Below are positions 44,876 through 53,889 of a stretch of 64,000 nucleotides of DNA, in pieces. The notes below the pieces were generated by a model. It saw only the letters and a program-made list of their open reading frames with translations, did not search any database and had not been told where the DNA came from. Position 1 is the stretch's first letter; every line of letters begins with the position of its first letter. Source of the stretch: JAAGZL01 sp050297535. GTDB taxonomy: Bacteria > Pseudomonadota > Gammaproteobacteria > Chromatiales > Chromatiaceae. A program made the position numbers and the translations under genes. The stretch is taken from assembly GCA_050297535.1 (NCBI GenBank), contig JBNKSV010000003.1, positions 1 through 64,000 on the forward strand, read 5' to 3'.

Positions 44876-45750
44876 TCAAGAGATTGGCCATCATCGGAGT
44901 CGGCCTTATCGGAGGCTCATTGGCCCGCGCCCTGCGTGCCGCGGGCGAAGTAGGCGAGGTGATTGGATGTGGGCGTGGCAGGGAAAACCTGGAAAAGGCG
45001 GTGAAACTAGGCGTCATAGACGGCTATACCCACGATGTGGGTGCGGCGGTAGAGGGCGCGGATATGGTCTTTTTGGCCGTGCCATTGGGAGCCATGCAGG
45101 ATACCTTTGCCGCCATGCAGGGACATCTGATGGAGGGTGCCGTCATCACAGATGGCGGCAGCAGTAAAGGCAGTGTTGTGACGGATTGCCGGGCTGTATT
45201 CGGAAAAGAATTGCCGGAGTTTGTACCTGGGCATCCGATAGCAGGCACGGAGAATAGCGGGGTAGAGGCATCTTTTGCCGAGTTGTATCAGAACAGAAGG
45301 GTTATCCTTACGCCTACGGAAGCCACATCCAGCGAAGCGGTGCAGCGTGTAACTAGGATGTGGGAACTGTGTGGCAGTGATGTAACCATGATGTCGGTAG
45401 AGCACCACGATGAGGTGTTGGCGGCCACCTCCCATCTCCCCCATATGCTTGCATTTGCCCTGGTGGATTCGCTGGCGCGCATGAAGGAGAACGATGAGAT
45501 CTTCCGCTATGCCGCAGGCGGATTTCGGGATTTTACCCGTATCGCCTCCTCCAGCCCGGTGATGTGGCGCGACATCTGTATGGCTAATCGCAATGCCATC
45601 TGCTCTGTGATGAACGGCTATATCGCTGATATGCACACCATGGTGGATATCATTGCCCAGGGTGATGGGGAACGTCTGTTAGAGATATTCGAACGCGCGA
45701 AAGATTCACGCGATAAATATGTAGACGGGATTCCTGATTCGACTGAATAA
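44869..45750 (+). CDS. tyrA: Prephenate dehydrogenase
   Basis: This enzyme makes 4-hydroxyphenylpyruvate from prephenate. The likely start is TTG 44869 (LLIKRLAIIGVGLIGGSLAR), 7 bases inside hisC with an AAAGGTG site upstream, giving 293 residues. An upstream in-frame ATG at 44755 would add 38 non-homologous residues fully overlapping hisC. Key segments are the Rossmann loop IGVGLIGGSLARAL, GHPIAGTENSGVEA and SHLPHMLAFALVDSL. In many gammaproteobacteria it is fused to AroA; here the two are separate, 131 bases apart. Confidence 0.94.
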   Translation: MLIKRLAIIGVGLIGGSLARALRAAGEVGEVIGCGRGRENLEKAVKLGVIDGYTHDVGAAVEGADMVFLAVPLGAMQDTFAAMQGHLMEGAVITDGGSSKGSVVTDCRAVFGKELPEFVPGHPIAGTENSGVEASFAELYQNRRVILTPTEATSSEAVQRVTRMWELCGSDVTMMSVEHHDEVLAATSHLPHMLAFALVDSLARMKENDEIFRYAAGGFRDFTRIASSSPVMWRDICMANRNAICSVMNGYIADMHTMVDIIAQGDGERLLEIFERAKDSRDKYVDGIPDSTE

Positions 45751-45798
45751 TCTTCATATATCCGCCATAATTTATAGTCACATACTACTTTAAGTAAA

Positions 45799-45816
45799 TT
45801 ACATAACATTATGTAA
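45799..45816. promoter_or_regulatory. Perfect 18-bp palindrome upstream of aroA
   Basis: TTACATAA-CA-TTATGTAA is a perfect inverted repeat, with a second dyad TACTT-T-AAGTA a few bases upstream. It lies 66 bases before the aroA start in the only sizeable gap of the block, so it may be an operator for aroA-cmk. Confidence 0.4.
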
Positions 45817-45881
45817 TAAAAGCATTAATCGTGATTTATTCGTATGTTCTGTAAAAGTCACAATAGCAACCGAGGTATGCA

Positions 45882-47207
45882 TTGAGTTCATCCAGTAATC
45901 TTATATTCAAGGTCACGCCAGGCGGGGTTCTTTCTGGTAGCTTGCGGGTGCCTGGTGATAAATCTATTTCCCATCGCTCCATCATGCTGGGTTCTTTGGC
46001 GGAAGGCGTTACTCATGTAAGCGGATTCCTCGAGGGTGAGGATAGCCTAGCCACCCTGAATGCATTCCGACAAATGGGTGTTCGGATAGAAGGCCCGGAA
46101 GCAGGGAGGGTAACCATCCATGGTGTGGGTATGCATGGTCTTACGCCGCCGAAAAATGAGCTGGATTTGGGGAACTCGGGTACTTCGATGCGTTTGCTCT
46201 CAGGCCTGTTGGCTGGTCAGTCATTCGATACCACTTTAACCGGTGACAGCTCGCTTTCCATTCGACCCATGCGCCGGGTAACCGAGCCGTTGTCGTATAT
46301 GGGCGCTCAGATTATCGCTACCGACAATGGTACAGCCCCGCTACAGATTAAGGGCAATGTTACGCTCAAGGGCATTGATTATGCGATGCCGATGGCCAGC
46401 GCCCAGGTCAAATCATCTTTATTGCTGGCCGGACTTTATGCAGAAGGAACCACCAGTGTCATCGAGCCTGCCCCGACCAGGGATCATACTGAGCGCATGT
46501 TGCGGGGCTTCGGTTACGCAATAACAACCAGTGGTAGCCGCATTAGTCTAAATGGAGGCGGTAAACTCACCGCCTGTGATATAGATGTACCTGCCGATAT
46601 CTCCTCTGCCGCTTTCTTCCTTGTCGGTGCCAGTATTGCACCTGATTCAGATGTGGTTCTAGAACATGTAGGCATAAATCCAACCCGTGATGGTGTTATT
46701 AACATACTGCGTTTAATGGGCGCGGATATTGAGGTAACTAACCGTAGAGAGATCGGTGGCGAGCCGGTTGCCGACCTCAGGGTCAGATCGGCAAGACTGA
46801 ACGGGATCAGGATACCTGAGGACCAGGTTCCGCTGGCTATTGATGAGTTTCCAGCGATATTTATAGCAGCTGCCTGTGCGGACGGAGAGACCGTTCTGAC
46901 TGGTGCAGAGGAGTTACGGGTAAAAGAGAGTGACCGTATTCAAGTGATGGCGGACGGTTTGCAGGCCTTAGGAATAGATGCTCAGGCAACGCCGGACGGT
47001 ATACGCATACAGGGCGGGACTCTAAGTGGCGGGCAGATAGAAAGTCATGGCGATCATCGCATCGCCATGTCCTTTGCCATGGCCGCATTACGCGCCTCCG
47101 GCGAGATCCGTATTAATGATTGTAGGAATGTGGACACCTCATTTCCGGGGTTTGTAAACCTGGCGGCGCAGAGCGGTCTGCAAATAGCAGCCGTTGAAGA
47201 GGCCTGA
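45882..47207 (+). CDS. aroA: 3-phosphoshikimate 1-carboxyvinyltransferase (EPSP synthase)
   Basis: This 441-residue shikimate enzyme starts at TTG 45882, with CGAGG about 9 bases upstream. Motifs: RVPGDKSISHRSIMLGSLAE (phosphoshikimate Lys), LDLGNSGTSMRLLSGLLAGQ, PMASAQVKSSLLLAGLYAEG, LRVKESDRIQVMADGL and SHGDHRIAMSFAM. The sequence is of the Bacillus/Rhizobium-like type (PGDKSISHRS, PMASAQVKS) rather than the E. coli type. It ends 2 bases before cmk, so the two are coupled. Confidence 0.96.
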   Translation: MSSSSNLIFKVTPGGVLSGSLRVPGDKSISHRSIMLGSLAEGVTHVSGFLEGEDSLATLNAFRQMGVRIEGPEAGRVTIHGVGMHGLTPPKNELDLGNSGTSMRLLSGLLAGQSFDTTLTGDSSLSIRPMRRVTEPLSYMGAQIIATDNGTAPLQIKGNVTLKGIDYAMPMASAQVKSSLLLAGLYAEGTTSVIEPAPTRDHTERMLRGFGYAITTSGSRISLNGGGKLTACDIDVPADISSAAFFLVGASIAPDSDVVLEHVGINPTRDGVINILRLMGADIEVTNRREIGGEPVADLRVRSARLNGIRIPEDQVPLAIDEFPAIFIAAACADGETVLTGAEELRVKESDRIQVMADGLQALGIDAQATPDGIRIQGGTLSGGQIESHGDHRIAMSFAMAALRASGEIRINDCRNVDTSFPGFVNLAAQSGLQIAAVEEA

Positions 47208-47209
47208 AC

Positions 47210-47878
47210 ATGGTTCCGGTGATAACCATTGACGGACCCAGCGGATCAGGAAAAGGGACCATTGCGAAACTGCTGGCTGAGCGGCTGGGATGGGATACTT
47301 TGGATAGCGGCGCCCTGTATAGATTGCTTGGTTATTCCGCTGAACAGGCCGGTATCGGCTTCGATCATGTCGATAAATTGTGTGAACTGGCTATGGGTAT
47401 GGATGTTCGGTTTGATGGTGATGAAGTCTATCTGGATGGTGAAGAAGTGACCAAGCAGATTCGCACTGAAACAGCGGGGAACAATGCCTCTAAGGTGGCG
47501 GCTATTCCTGAGGTTAGGGCGGCGTTACTTGAATGGCAGCGGTCTTTCGCCAAAGCGCCGGGATTGGTGGCGGATGGGCGCGATATGGGGAGCGTGGTAT
47601 TCCCTGATGCACCAATAAAGGTCTTTCTGACCGCAAGTGCCGAAGAAAGGGCGAAAAGACGCTATAACCAGTTGAAAGAAAAAGGAATAAGTGTTAGATT
47701 GCGCGATCTCGTCAGGGATATACGCGAACGCGATGAGCGAGATCGTAATCGAGACGTAGCTCCACTGGTAGCGCCGGTCGCAGCGCTAGAGGTGGAGTCG
47801 ACCTCGTTATCCATAGATGAGGTGTTAGAACAGGTCATGGAAAAGGTGCGTAGCACGTTTCCTGATCTGGATATTTAG
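47210..47878 (+). CDS. cmk: Cytidylate kinase
   Basis: This 222-residue enzyme phosphorylates CMP and dCMP. The P-loop is ITIDGPSGSGKGTIAKLLAE, DSGALYRLLG follows, and the RDMGSVVFPDAPIKVFLTAS region is the CMP-binding part; RLRDLVRDIRERDERDRNRD is the lid. It starts 2 bases after aroA. An intrinsic terminator follows 4 bases after the stop, separating it from rpsA. Confidence 0.97.
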   Translation: MVPVITIDGPSGSGKGTIAKLLAERLGWDTLDSGALYRLLGYSAEQAGIGFDHVDKLCELAMGMDVRFDGDEVYLDGEEVTKQIRTETAGNNASKVAAIPEVRAALLEWQRSFAKAPGLVADGRDMGSVVFPDAPIKVFLTASAEERAKRRYNQLKEKGISVRLRDLVRDIRERDERDRNRDVAPLVAPVAALEVESTSLSIDEVLEQVMEKVRSTFPDLDI

Positions 47879-47882
47879 GGTA

Positions 47883-47916
47883 GTTCACGGCAACTTATTG
47901 CAGTGGGCTTTTTTTT
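47883..47916 (+). terminator. cmk terminator
   Basis: GTTCAC pairs with GTGGGC (two G-T pairs) and, inside, GCAA pairs with TTGC around CTTA, followed by eight T. It would separate aroA-cmk from rpsA, or act as an attenuating structure before rpsA. Confidence 0.8.
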
Positions 47917-47981
47917 AACTTTAGACCGTCGTTCACCATGTGATCAGACGTTTATGCGGCCATTCCTAGGAATATCAACTC

Positions 47982-49658
47982 ATGACCGAAAGTTTTGCAG
48001 AATTGTTTGAAGAGAGTGTTGCTAACACTCAGCTACGCCCTGGCGCCATCGTAATTGGAACCGTACTGGACATCACCTCTGACTCAGTCATCGTTAATGC
48101 TGGGCTGAAATCAGAAGGCGTTATCCCCAAGAATCAGTTTTTAGATAACAACGGTGAACTCGAAGTTGCCGTTGGCGATCAGGTAGAGGTGGCGCTTGAT
48201 GCCGTGGAAGACGGCTTTGGCGCAACTCGCCTATCACGCGAGAAGGCTAAACGTGAGCAATCATGGACCTTCCTGGATAAGGCGTTCGAATCCCAGGAAA
48301 CCGTTGTGGGGCAGATCAACGGCAAGGTGAAGGGTGGTTTTACCGTCGAATTAGGCGAAATCCGCGCCTTCCTGCCAGGCTCACTGGTGGATGTGCGTCC
48401 GGTGCGCGACACCTCATATCTGGAAGGCAAGGACCTGGAATTCAAGGTGATCAAGCTGGATCGCCGTCGTAATAACGTTGTGGTTTCCCGCCGTGCGGTG
48501 GTTGAGACCGAGTACAGCGAAGAGCGCGAGACCCTGCTGGAGAATCTGGAAGAGGGCATGGAGGTTAAGGGTGTAGTAAAGAACCTGACCGATTACGGCG
48601 CATTCGTGGACCTGGGCGGTATCGACGGCCTGCTGCACATTACCGATATGGCCTGGAAGCGCGTCAAACATCCTTCCGAGGTTGTGGATATCGCTGATGA
48701 AATTACCGTTAAGGTACTCAAGTTCGATCGTGATAAGCAGCGTGTGTCACTCGGTCTAAAGCAGATGGGAGATGATCCTTGGTCGAATCTGGCCCGTCGT
48801 TATCCTGAAAATACCCGTATCTACGGCAAGGTCACCAACCTCGCTGACTATGGGTGCTTTGTCGAGATCGAAGAAGGCGTTGAAGGTCTGGTGCACGTAT
48901 CCGAGATGGATTGGACCAACAAGAATATTCATCCTTCCAAGCTGGTGCAGTTAGGTGATGAGGTTGAGGTGGTTGTCCTGGATATAGACGAAGAACGTCG
49001 TCGTATTTCCCTGGGAATGAAGCAGTGCCAAACCAACCCATGGGAAGAGTTTGCTGAAAAGCATAAGAAGGGCGATCACATCAAAGGCAACATCAAGTCC
49101 ATCACCGATTTTGGTATCTTTATCGGGCTGGATGGCAACATTGATGGTCTGGTGCATCTGTCTGATATCTCTTGGGACGAGAACGGCGAAGAGGCGGTTC
49201 GCAACTTCAAGAAGGGTCAGGAGATCGAGACGGTTGTACTATCTGTCGATCCTGAGCGTGAACGTATCTCTCTCGGCGTGAAACATCTGGATCAGGATCC
49301 TTTCTCTAGCTATGTTGGTGCGCACGCCAAAGGCAGCGTGGTTACTGGCGAGGTGAAAGAGGTTGATGCCAAGGGTGCTGTGGTAACTCTTGCCGAAGGC
49401 GTAGAAGGGTACCTGCGTGCTTCTGAGTTGTCTCGTGACAGAGTTGAGGATGCACGCACTATATTGAAAGAGGGTGACAGCATTGAGGCTAAATTTCTGG
49501 GTGTTGACAGAAAGAACCGCACAATCTCGCTTTCAGTTAAGGCCAAGGATGCAGAAGATGAGGCAGCCGCGATCCAGAGTTATTCCTCAGGATCAAAGGC
49601 CGGTACTGCTACGCTCGGTGATGTATTGAAGGAGCAAATGGGAGATAAAGGGGAGTAA
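47982..49658 (+). CDS. rpsA: 30S ribosomal protein S1
   Basis: This 558-residue protein, the usual six-domain length (E. coli 557), helps load mRNA on the ribosome. Six S1 beta-barrels run in order; the third to fifth show the repeated GVVKNLTDYGAFVDLGGIDG, KVTNLADYGCFVEIEEGVEG and NIKSITDFGIFIGLDGNIDG strands. The first two domains bind the ribosome and are less conserved. It follows the cmk terminator and precedes ihfB, the standard gammaproteobacterial pairing. Confidence 0.98.
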   Translation: MTESFAELFEESVANTQLRPGAIVIGTVLDITSDSVIVNAGLKSEGVIPKNQFLDNNGELEVAVGDQVEVALDAVEDGFGATRLSREKAKREQSWTFLDKAFESQETVVGQINGKVKGGFTVELGEIRAFLPGSLVDVRPVRDTSYLEGKDLEFKVIKLDRRRNNVVVSRRAVVETEYSEERETLLENLEEGMEVKGVVKNLTDYGAFVDLGGIDGLLHITDMAWKRVKHPSEVVDIADEITVKVLKFDRDKQRVSLGLKQMGDDPWSNLARRYPENTRIYGKVTNLADYGCFVEIEEGVEGLVHVSEMDWTNKNIHPSKLVQLGDEVEVVVLDIDEERRRISLGMKQCQTNPWEEFAEKHKKGDHIKGNIKSITDFGIFIGLDGNIDGLVHLSDISWDENGEEAVRNFKKGQEIETVVLSVDPERERISLGVKHLDQDPFSSYVGAHAKGSVVTGEVKEVDAKGAVVTLAEGVEGYLRASELSRDRVEDARTILKEGDSIEAKFLGVDRKNRTISLSVKAKDAEDEAAAIQSYSSGSKAGTATLGDVLKEQMGDKGE

Positions 49659-49683
49659 TCTCTATTATCTTGGTTTGGAGTTT

Positions 49684-49708
49684 GGCCTGGGACGGATTGT
49701 CCCAGGCC
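49684..49708 (+). other. 10-bp hairpin between rpsA and ihfB
   Basis: GGCCTGGGAC (49684-49693) pairs perfectly with GTCCCAGGCC (49699-49708) around GGATT, ending 24 bases before the ihfB start. There is no T-run. It may regulate ihfB translation or partly terminate rpsA, and it shares CCTGGGAC with the hairpin before the ComEA-like gene. Confidence 0.6.
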
Positions 49709-49732
49709 GTATAACAAAGGGGAACAACAAGA

Positions 49733-50038
49733 ATGACAAAATCTGAATTGATTGATGTCATCGCTAAAGAGCAAAGTCATCTTGCATATCGTGACGTTGA
49801 ACTTGCTGTTAAGTGTATTCTTGAGCAAATGAGTCAGGCCTTGGCATCGGGCGACAGGATTGAAATACGTGGGTTTGGCAGTTTCTCGTTACACTATCGC
49901 CCGCCGCGTCAGGGCAGAAATCCGAAGACTGGTACTACCGTTGCCCTTGCTGGAAAGTATGTGCCTCATTTCAAGCCTGGAAAAGAATTGCGTGAGCGCG
50001 TTAACGATAATTTTCAGAAAGAATTGGCTTCCGAATAA
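49733..50038 (+). CDS. ihfB: Integration host factor subunit beta
   Basis: This 101-residue DNA-bending protein forms a heterodimer with IhfA. The start MTKSELIDVIAKEQSHLAYR and the arm segment FGSFSLHYRPPRQGRNPKTG (with the DNA-intercalating proline region) are typical. An AAAGGGGAACAAC ribosome site precedes the ATG. Following rpsA is the conserved gammaproteobacterial order. The beta identity is supported by this location. Confidence 0.96.
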   Translation: MTKSELIDVIAKEQSHLAYRDVELAVKCILEQMSQALASGDRIEIRGFGSFSLHYRPPRQGRNPKTGTTVALAGKYVPHFKPGKELRERVNDNFQKELASE

Positions 50039-50105
50039 GTTTTGATAAGTCTGTACCCGTCATGTTTGATGCATGGCGATATTTGCTTAAACGTCATTCA
50101 ATGTA

Positions 50106-51479
50106 ATGCTACAGGCTTTGCCCTATCATCGTGACTGCACACAATTATTTGCGGCAATAGCTGATCGTCCCTGGTCTGTGTTCCTTGATAGCGGTAGGCC
50201 AGGGTCGGAATATGGGCGATATGATATTATTGTCGCCGATCCCATAGCTACCATAAGCGCCACAAATGGTATTACCAGGATTTCCACGGCAGATGGAATC
50301 TCCGTAACAACCGACAATCCACTAGATCTAATCAGAATAATCCTTGGCGATATAGAGGAATGTTCATTCCTGCCTTTTACTGGTGGAGCTATCGGTTATG
50401 CTGCCTATGGTCTGGCTAGATATCTGCCTGGACTCCCGAATATCTCCAATAGTCCATCCGGCATGCCGGATATGTGTTTTGGCATATATGACTGGGCGTT
50501 TGTGGCAGATCATGAGGAGCGCAAGAGTTGGTTGGTGAAGAACCATAGATGCGTGATGGAACAGGGTAGGTGGGAAGAATTGATAGGCATATTCTCTAAT
50601 CCACAACCCGGTTTAACAGATAGAACCTTTAGTATTACAGGCCAAATACAGTCCAACCTAAGCCCACAGCAATATGCCGCCGCATTTGAGCGTATTCAAC
50701 GCTATATCCACGATGGTGATTGCTATCAAGTGAATTTTGCACAGATGTTCAGTGTGGATTGTCAGGGTGATCCTTGGTACGCCTATAAAAATCTTCGCGC
50801 TATCAATCCAGCTCCATTTGGGGCATACATGAATACCCCCTATGGCCAGATACTGTCCTGCTCGCCGGAACGTTTTTTACGAGTTGCAGCCGGGTGTGTT
50901 GAGACCAAGCCGATCAAAGGCACCAAACCACGCGCCCAGGAGCAGAGTGAAGATCGGCGTTTGTCAGAGGAACTGCTGTCTAGTGAGAAAGACCGGGCCG
51001 AGAACCTTATGATAATCGACCTGCTGCGTAATGATCTGGGAAAGAGCTGTAGTCCTGGCAGTATCGAGGTACCTTCGTTGTTTAAGGTGGAGAGCTTTTC
51101 CCAGGTTCATCATCTGGTAAGTACCGTCACTGGCAGGCTGGCAGATGGAAATGATGCGCTCAAGCTGTTATCAGACTGTTTCCCGGGAGGCTCTATCACC
51201 GGTGCGCCCAAGTATCGGGCTATGGAGATCATAGATGAGTTGGAGCCTGATGCGCGCGGGGTCTATTGCGGGAGCATCGGATATATTGGATACGATGGCA
51301 ATATGGATACAAACATCGCCATTCGTACTATGGTGCATGAACATGGGAGAATGCGATTTGCTGCGGGTGGTGGCATCGTTTCCGATTCAGATATGGAATC
51401 TGAATATCAGGAGACCTTTGATAAGGCAAGGGCGATGTTTGAGATGCTTGAAGCTAGTACTCAATCGACTTGTCACTGA
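50106..51479 (+). CDS. pabB: Aminodeoxychorismate synthase component I
   Basis: This 457-residue enzyme aminates chorismate towards 4-aminobenzoate and folate. The key motif is ETKPIKGTKPRAQEQ, where the Lys of PIKGT separates PabB from anthranilate synthase TrpE (PIAGT). CSPERFLRV, MIDLLRNDLGKSC-type text (IIDLLRNDLGKS) and ITGAPKYRAMEIID are the other chorismate-enzyme motifs. FTGGAIGYAAYGLARYL is in the N-terminal half. The glutaminase PabA is not in the window. It lies 67 bases after ihfB. Confidence 0.94.
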   Translation: MLQALPYHRDCTQLFAAIADRPWSVFLDSGRPGSEYGRYDIIVADPIATISATNGITRISTADGISVTTDNPLDLIRIILGDIEECSFLPFTGGAIGYAAYGLARYLPGLPNISNSPSGMPDMCFGIYDWAFVADHEERKSWLVKNHRCVMEQGRWEELIGIFSNPQPGLTDRTFSITGQIQSNLSPQQYAAAFERIQRYIHDGDCYQVNFAQMFSVDCQGDPWYAYKNLRAINPAPFGAYMNTPYGQILSCSPERFLRVAAGCVETKPIKGTKPRAQEQSEDRRLSEELLSSEKDRAENLMIIDLLRNDLGKSCSPGSIEVPSLFKVESFSQVHHLVSTVTGRLADGNDALKLLSDCFPGGSITGAPKYRAMEIIDELEPDARGVYCGSIGYIGYDGNMDTNIAIRTMVHEHGRMRFAAGGGIVSDSDMESEYQETFDKARAMFEMLEASTQSTCH

Positions 51480-51509
51480 TCCTAAATTATTAGGTTGTTT
51501 GAGTACTAT

Positions 51510-52178
51510 TCAGGGCAAATAAACCGAGAAGCATCCGCCTTTTAATTGGTTGTTATTGCTGAGCTTTATGTATCCGTTTCTATCTTTGTTTTGATGCATT
51601 TGCGCAATCATCTTTGCAAAGTGAATGCCAAGCATGGTCCTGCCATCTCCTATCCCATTTGTCACCGCATCGGCGTTTTGTGCCTCTAGCATAGCCTCTG
51701 TAAATCCAGCGCCATCATCTTCCACACTGATTATTAGATAGCCATCTTCTTCCCTGGCGGATATCGCAATCTTGCTTTCGGTGTAACGCATGGCATTCCC
51801 AATCAGGTTATTGATAATGCCGTGTACCAGGCCTTCATCAAAATAGCCGTATAGCTCTTCGTCGCAGCTGCATGTCAGCTCAACCTCGCTGGCATCCGCT
51901 ATGGACTGGTTTTCCGCCACGATCTCTTGCAACAACTCATCCACGTACACCTCGTCAATCACAGGTGAAATACGCTCGTTTTCCATACGGTATAGGGTGA
52001 GCAGCTCAATCAGATTATTGTTTAGGCGTCTCGCTTCATGCTGTATTGCAGCTATCTTTGCAGATTCGTTGATTTCGGCAGGGAGCTCTCCAACCATCTC
52101 ATCCAACCTGTTTATAACCATCCCCAGAGAGTTTTTCATATCGTGAATGATGGATGCCAGGATGTCGTAAAATAGCAT
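51510..52178 (-). CDS. Sensor-less histidine kinase
   Basis: This 222-residue protein begins almost at the H-box, MLFYDILASIIHDMKNSLGM with the likely phosphorylated His12. An N-box (NNLIGNAMRYTES), G1 (SVEDDGAGFTEAML) and G2-like (GDGRTMLGIHFAKMIAQMH) complete the HATPase. It has no membrane span, PAS or HAMP, so its input must come from a partner. It is 12 bases downstream of a response regulator on the same strand, so the two form a pair. Confidence 0.88.
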   Translation of the reverse strand: MLFYDILASIIHDMKNSLGMVINRLDEMVGELPAEINESAKIAAIQHEARRLNNNLIELLTLYRMENERISPVIDEVYVDELLQEIVAENQSIADASEVELTCSCDEELYGYFDEGLVHGIINNLIGNAMRYTESKIAISAREEDGYLIISVEDDGAGFTEAMLEAQNADAVTNGIGDGRTMLGIHFAKMIAQMHQNKDRNGYIKLSNNNQLKGGCFSVYLP

Positions 52179-52190
52179 GGTTCGTTCCTA

Positions 52191-53798
52191 TCAGTTATTT
52201 CCCAGGCGCTCATATCGCCTATGTAGATTTATCAAGATCCTGTTATCCGGGTCTATTCTGCCTGCACGCTTTAGATATTTTTGCAGTTTATCGGATAGTT
52301 CTGCGTTTTTTCCGTGTTTCTCCATGTACATCAAAAAGGTGCGTGCCGCATTCATGTTTACGATTATGTTTGCGGACATCCCTTCAGCAGCATCTTCAAA
52401 CAGATTCATGGCTTCAACCAGTTTGCCCTCACGGGCCAGTTTCGCGCCATCATTATTGAGCTTAACGATGTCTTTTCTGATCCTGGAAACGAATGCCTTG
52501 GGGTTATCCTCAAGTTTGAGATCGCCCAGGGTATCGCTTATGCCTTTGAGTATTTCAGGACTGTCGTGATTATTACTGGCACTCTGTTGCAGGATCTGTT
52601 TCGCCTTTATGTCATCCCCAGCGTAGGAACATGCCTTGGCCATGTCCACAGCAAGTCCGGGGGAGACGTGTCCTTCAAGTTTGTTGTATAGCTTGGTAGC
52701 TATCTTCATGTTCTCCTTGATGGCGTTTTCATCCTTCAGAACCAGGGTGTTGGTGATGGCGGTGTAAAGTTCGGCCTCTGGATGGTCCTGGAAATTCTTG
52801 GCAATGTCGCGCGCATATCTCTCTGCCTCGTCCTGTAAGCCCTCTTTGGCCTTGATCTGGGCAATATTCGCAAACATGGAAGGGTGTTTGTATATAGAGT
52901 GTTTGCCGAGGGTTATAGCGTTATTAAATGCAATCTCCGCCGTCTTGGAGTCACCATTTCTCAGCGCCAATTCACCTAACGCCTTCTGTCTTGGGATAGC
53001 CTTGGCGGAGAGCTTTACCCCCTTTTGCAGAACCAGCTGAGCCTCTTTTTGTTCGTCCAGCATCTGTTGAGTTTTGGCCAGCCAATCGTAGGCAGCCATA
53101 AATCTCTCGTTTTCGGCGATCAACTCAGAGAAGATCTTTTTTGCCTCCTCATACTTCTCTTTGCCAAACATAGCCTTCCCCAGACCCAGTTTGGCCCAGG
53201 CCATTTCACGTTTGGTTAATACCCGGCGATAGATTGTTTCCGCCTGCTCGAAATCACTGTCAAGAATAGAGAGTTCGGCCTTTAGTCTTGTGAGTATGTG
53301 GCGGTTATGGTTGTCCTCTTTCAGTTTCTCATCAATCAATCTGTGGGCTAGATCGTAATCAAGGTTGTTTATTGCATGTTCTACCTCAATCAGATCAGCT
53401 TTTTTTATCAGTAGCCGGTTTAACCTTTTACCTAGAACGTCCTTGGTGAATGGCTTGGTTAAGTAAGAGTCAGGTTCATATTCAACTGCACCCATGACCA
53501 TTACCCTGGTGTTTTCGGCAGTGACCATTACAAAAACAGTACCGACGCCGATTAGCTTCCGGTGTCTTATCTCTTCCAGTACCTGTTGGCCGTCGCGGCC
53601 AGGCCCGAGATTGTAGTCGCAGAGTATTACATCGTAACGTTTTTGTTCGATGATTCTGATGGCCTCCTTGCCGTTAGTCGCCATATCGATTTGTGTTACC
53701 CCAAATGAGGCAAGCATATTCCGCAACACGCTCCGCATATCGACAAAATCGTCGACAATAAGGAATCTCATATTTGTGAATATATTGTTTGTTTTCAT
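52191..53798 (-). CDS. Response regulator with C-terminal TPR array
   Basis: This 535-residue protein has a receiver domain at residues 10-130: MRFLIVDDFVDMRSVL, phospho-acceptor Asp61 in VILCDYNLGPGRDG, the VTAE threonine and the TKPF lysine. Residues 150-535 are helical TPR-like repeats (EQAETIYRRVLTKREMAWAK, FEEAKKIFSEL-type units) instead of a DNA-binding output. This CheY-TPR design is known in marine gammaproteobacteria; the output is probably protein-protein. It is translated before the sensor-less kinase. Confidence 0.9.
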   Translation of the reverse strand: MKTNNIFTNMRFLIVDDFVDMRSVLRNMLASFGVTQIDMATNGKEAIRIIEQKRYDVILCDYNLGPGRDGQQVLEEIRHRKLIGVGTVFVMVTAENTRVMVMGAVEYEPDSYLTKPFTKDVLGKRLNRLLIKKADLIEVEHAINNLDYDLAHRLIDEKLKEDNHNRHILTRLKAELSILDSDFEQAETIYRRVLTKREMAWAKLGLGKAMFGKEKYEEAKKIFSELIAENERFMAAYDWLAKTQQMLDEQKEAQLVLQKGVKLSAKAIPRQKALGELALRNGDSKTAEIAFNNAITLGKHSIYKHPSMFANIAQIKAKEGLQDEAERYARDIAKNFQDHPEAELYTAITNTLVLKDENAIKENMKIATKLYNKLEGHVSPGLAVDMAKACSYAGDDIKAKQILQQSASNNHDSPEILKGISDTLGDLKLEDNPKAFVSRIRKDIVKLNNDGAKLAREGKLVEAMNLFEDAAEGMSANIIVNMNAARTFLMYMEKHGKNAELSDKLQKYLKRAGRIDPDNRILINLHRRYERLGNN

Positions 53799-53889
53799 TA
53801 TGTTATTAAATTAATGCAGGCCATCATTTGTTTTTATCGGCTAGATGTCGGCATTCTTGAGATCGAGCATCTGATAATTCGAGGAAAGA

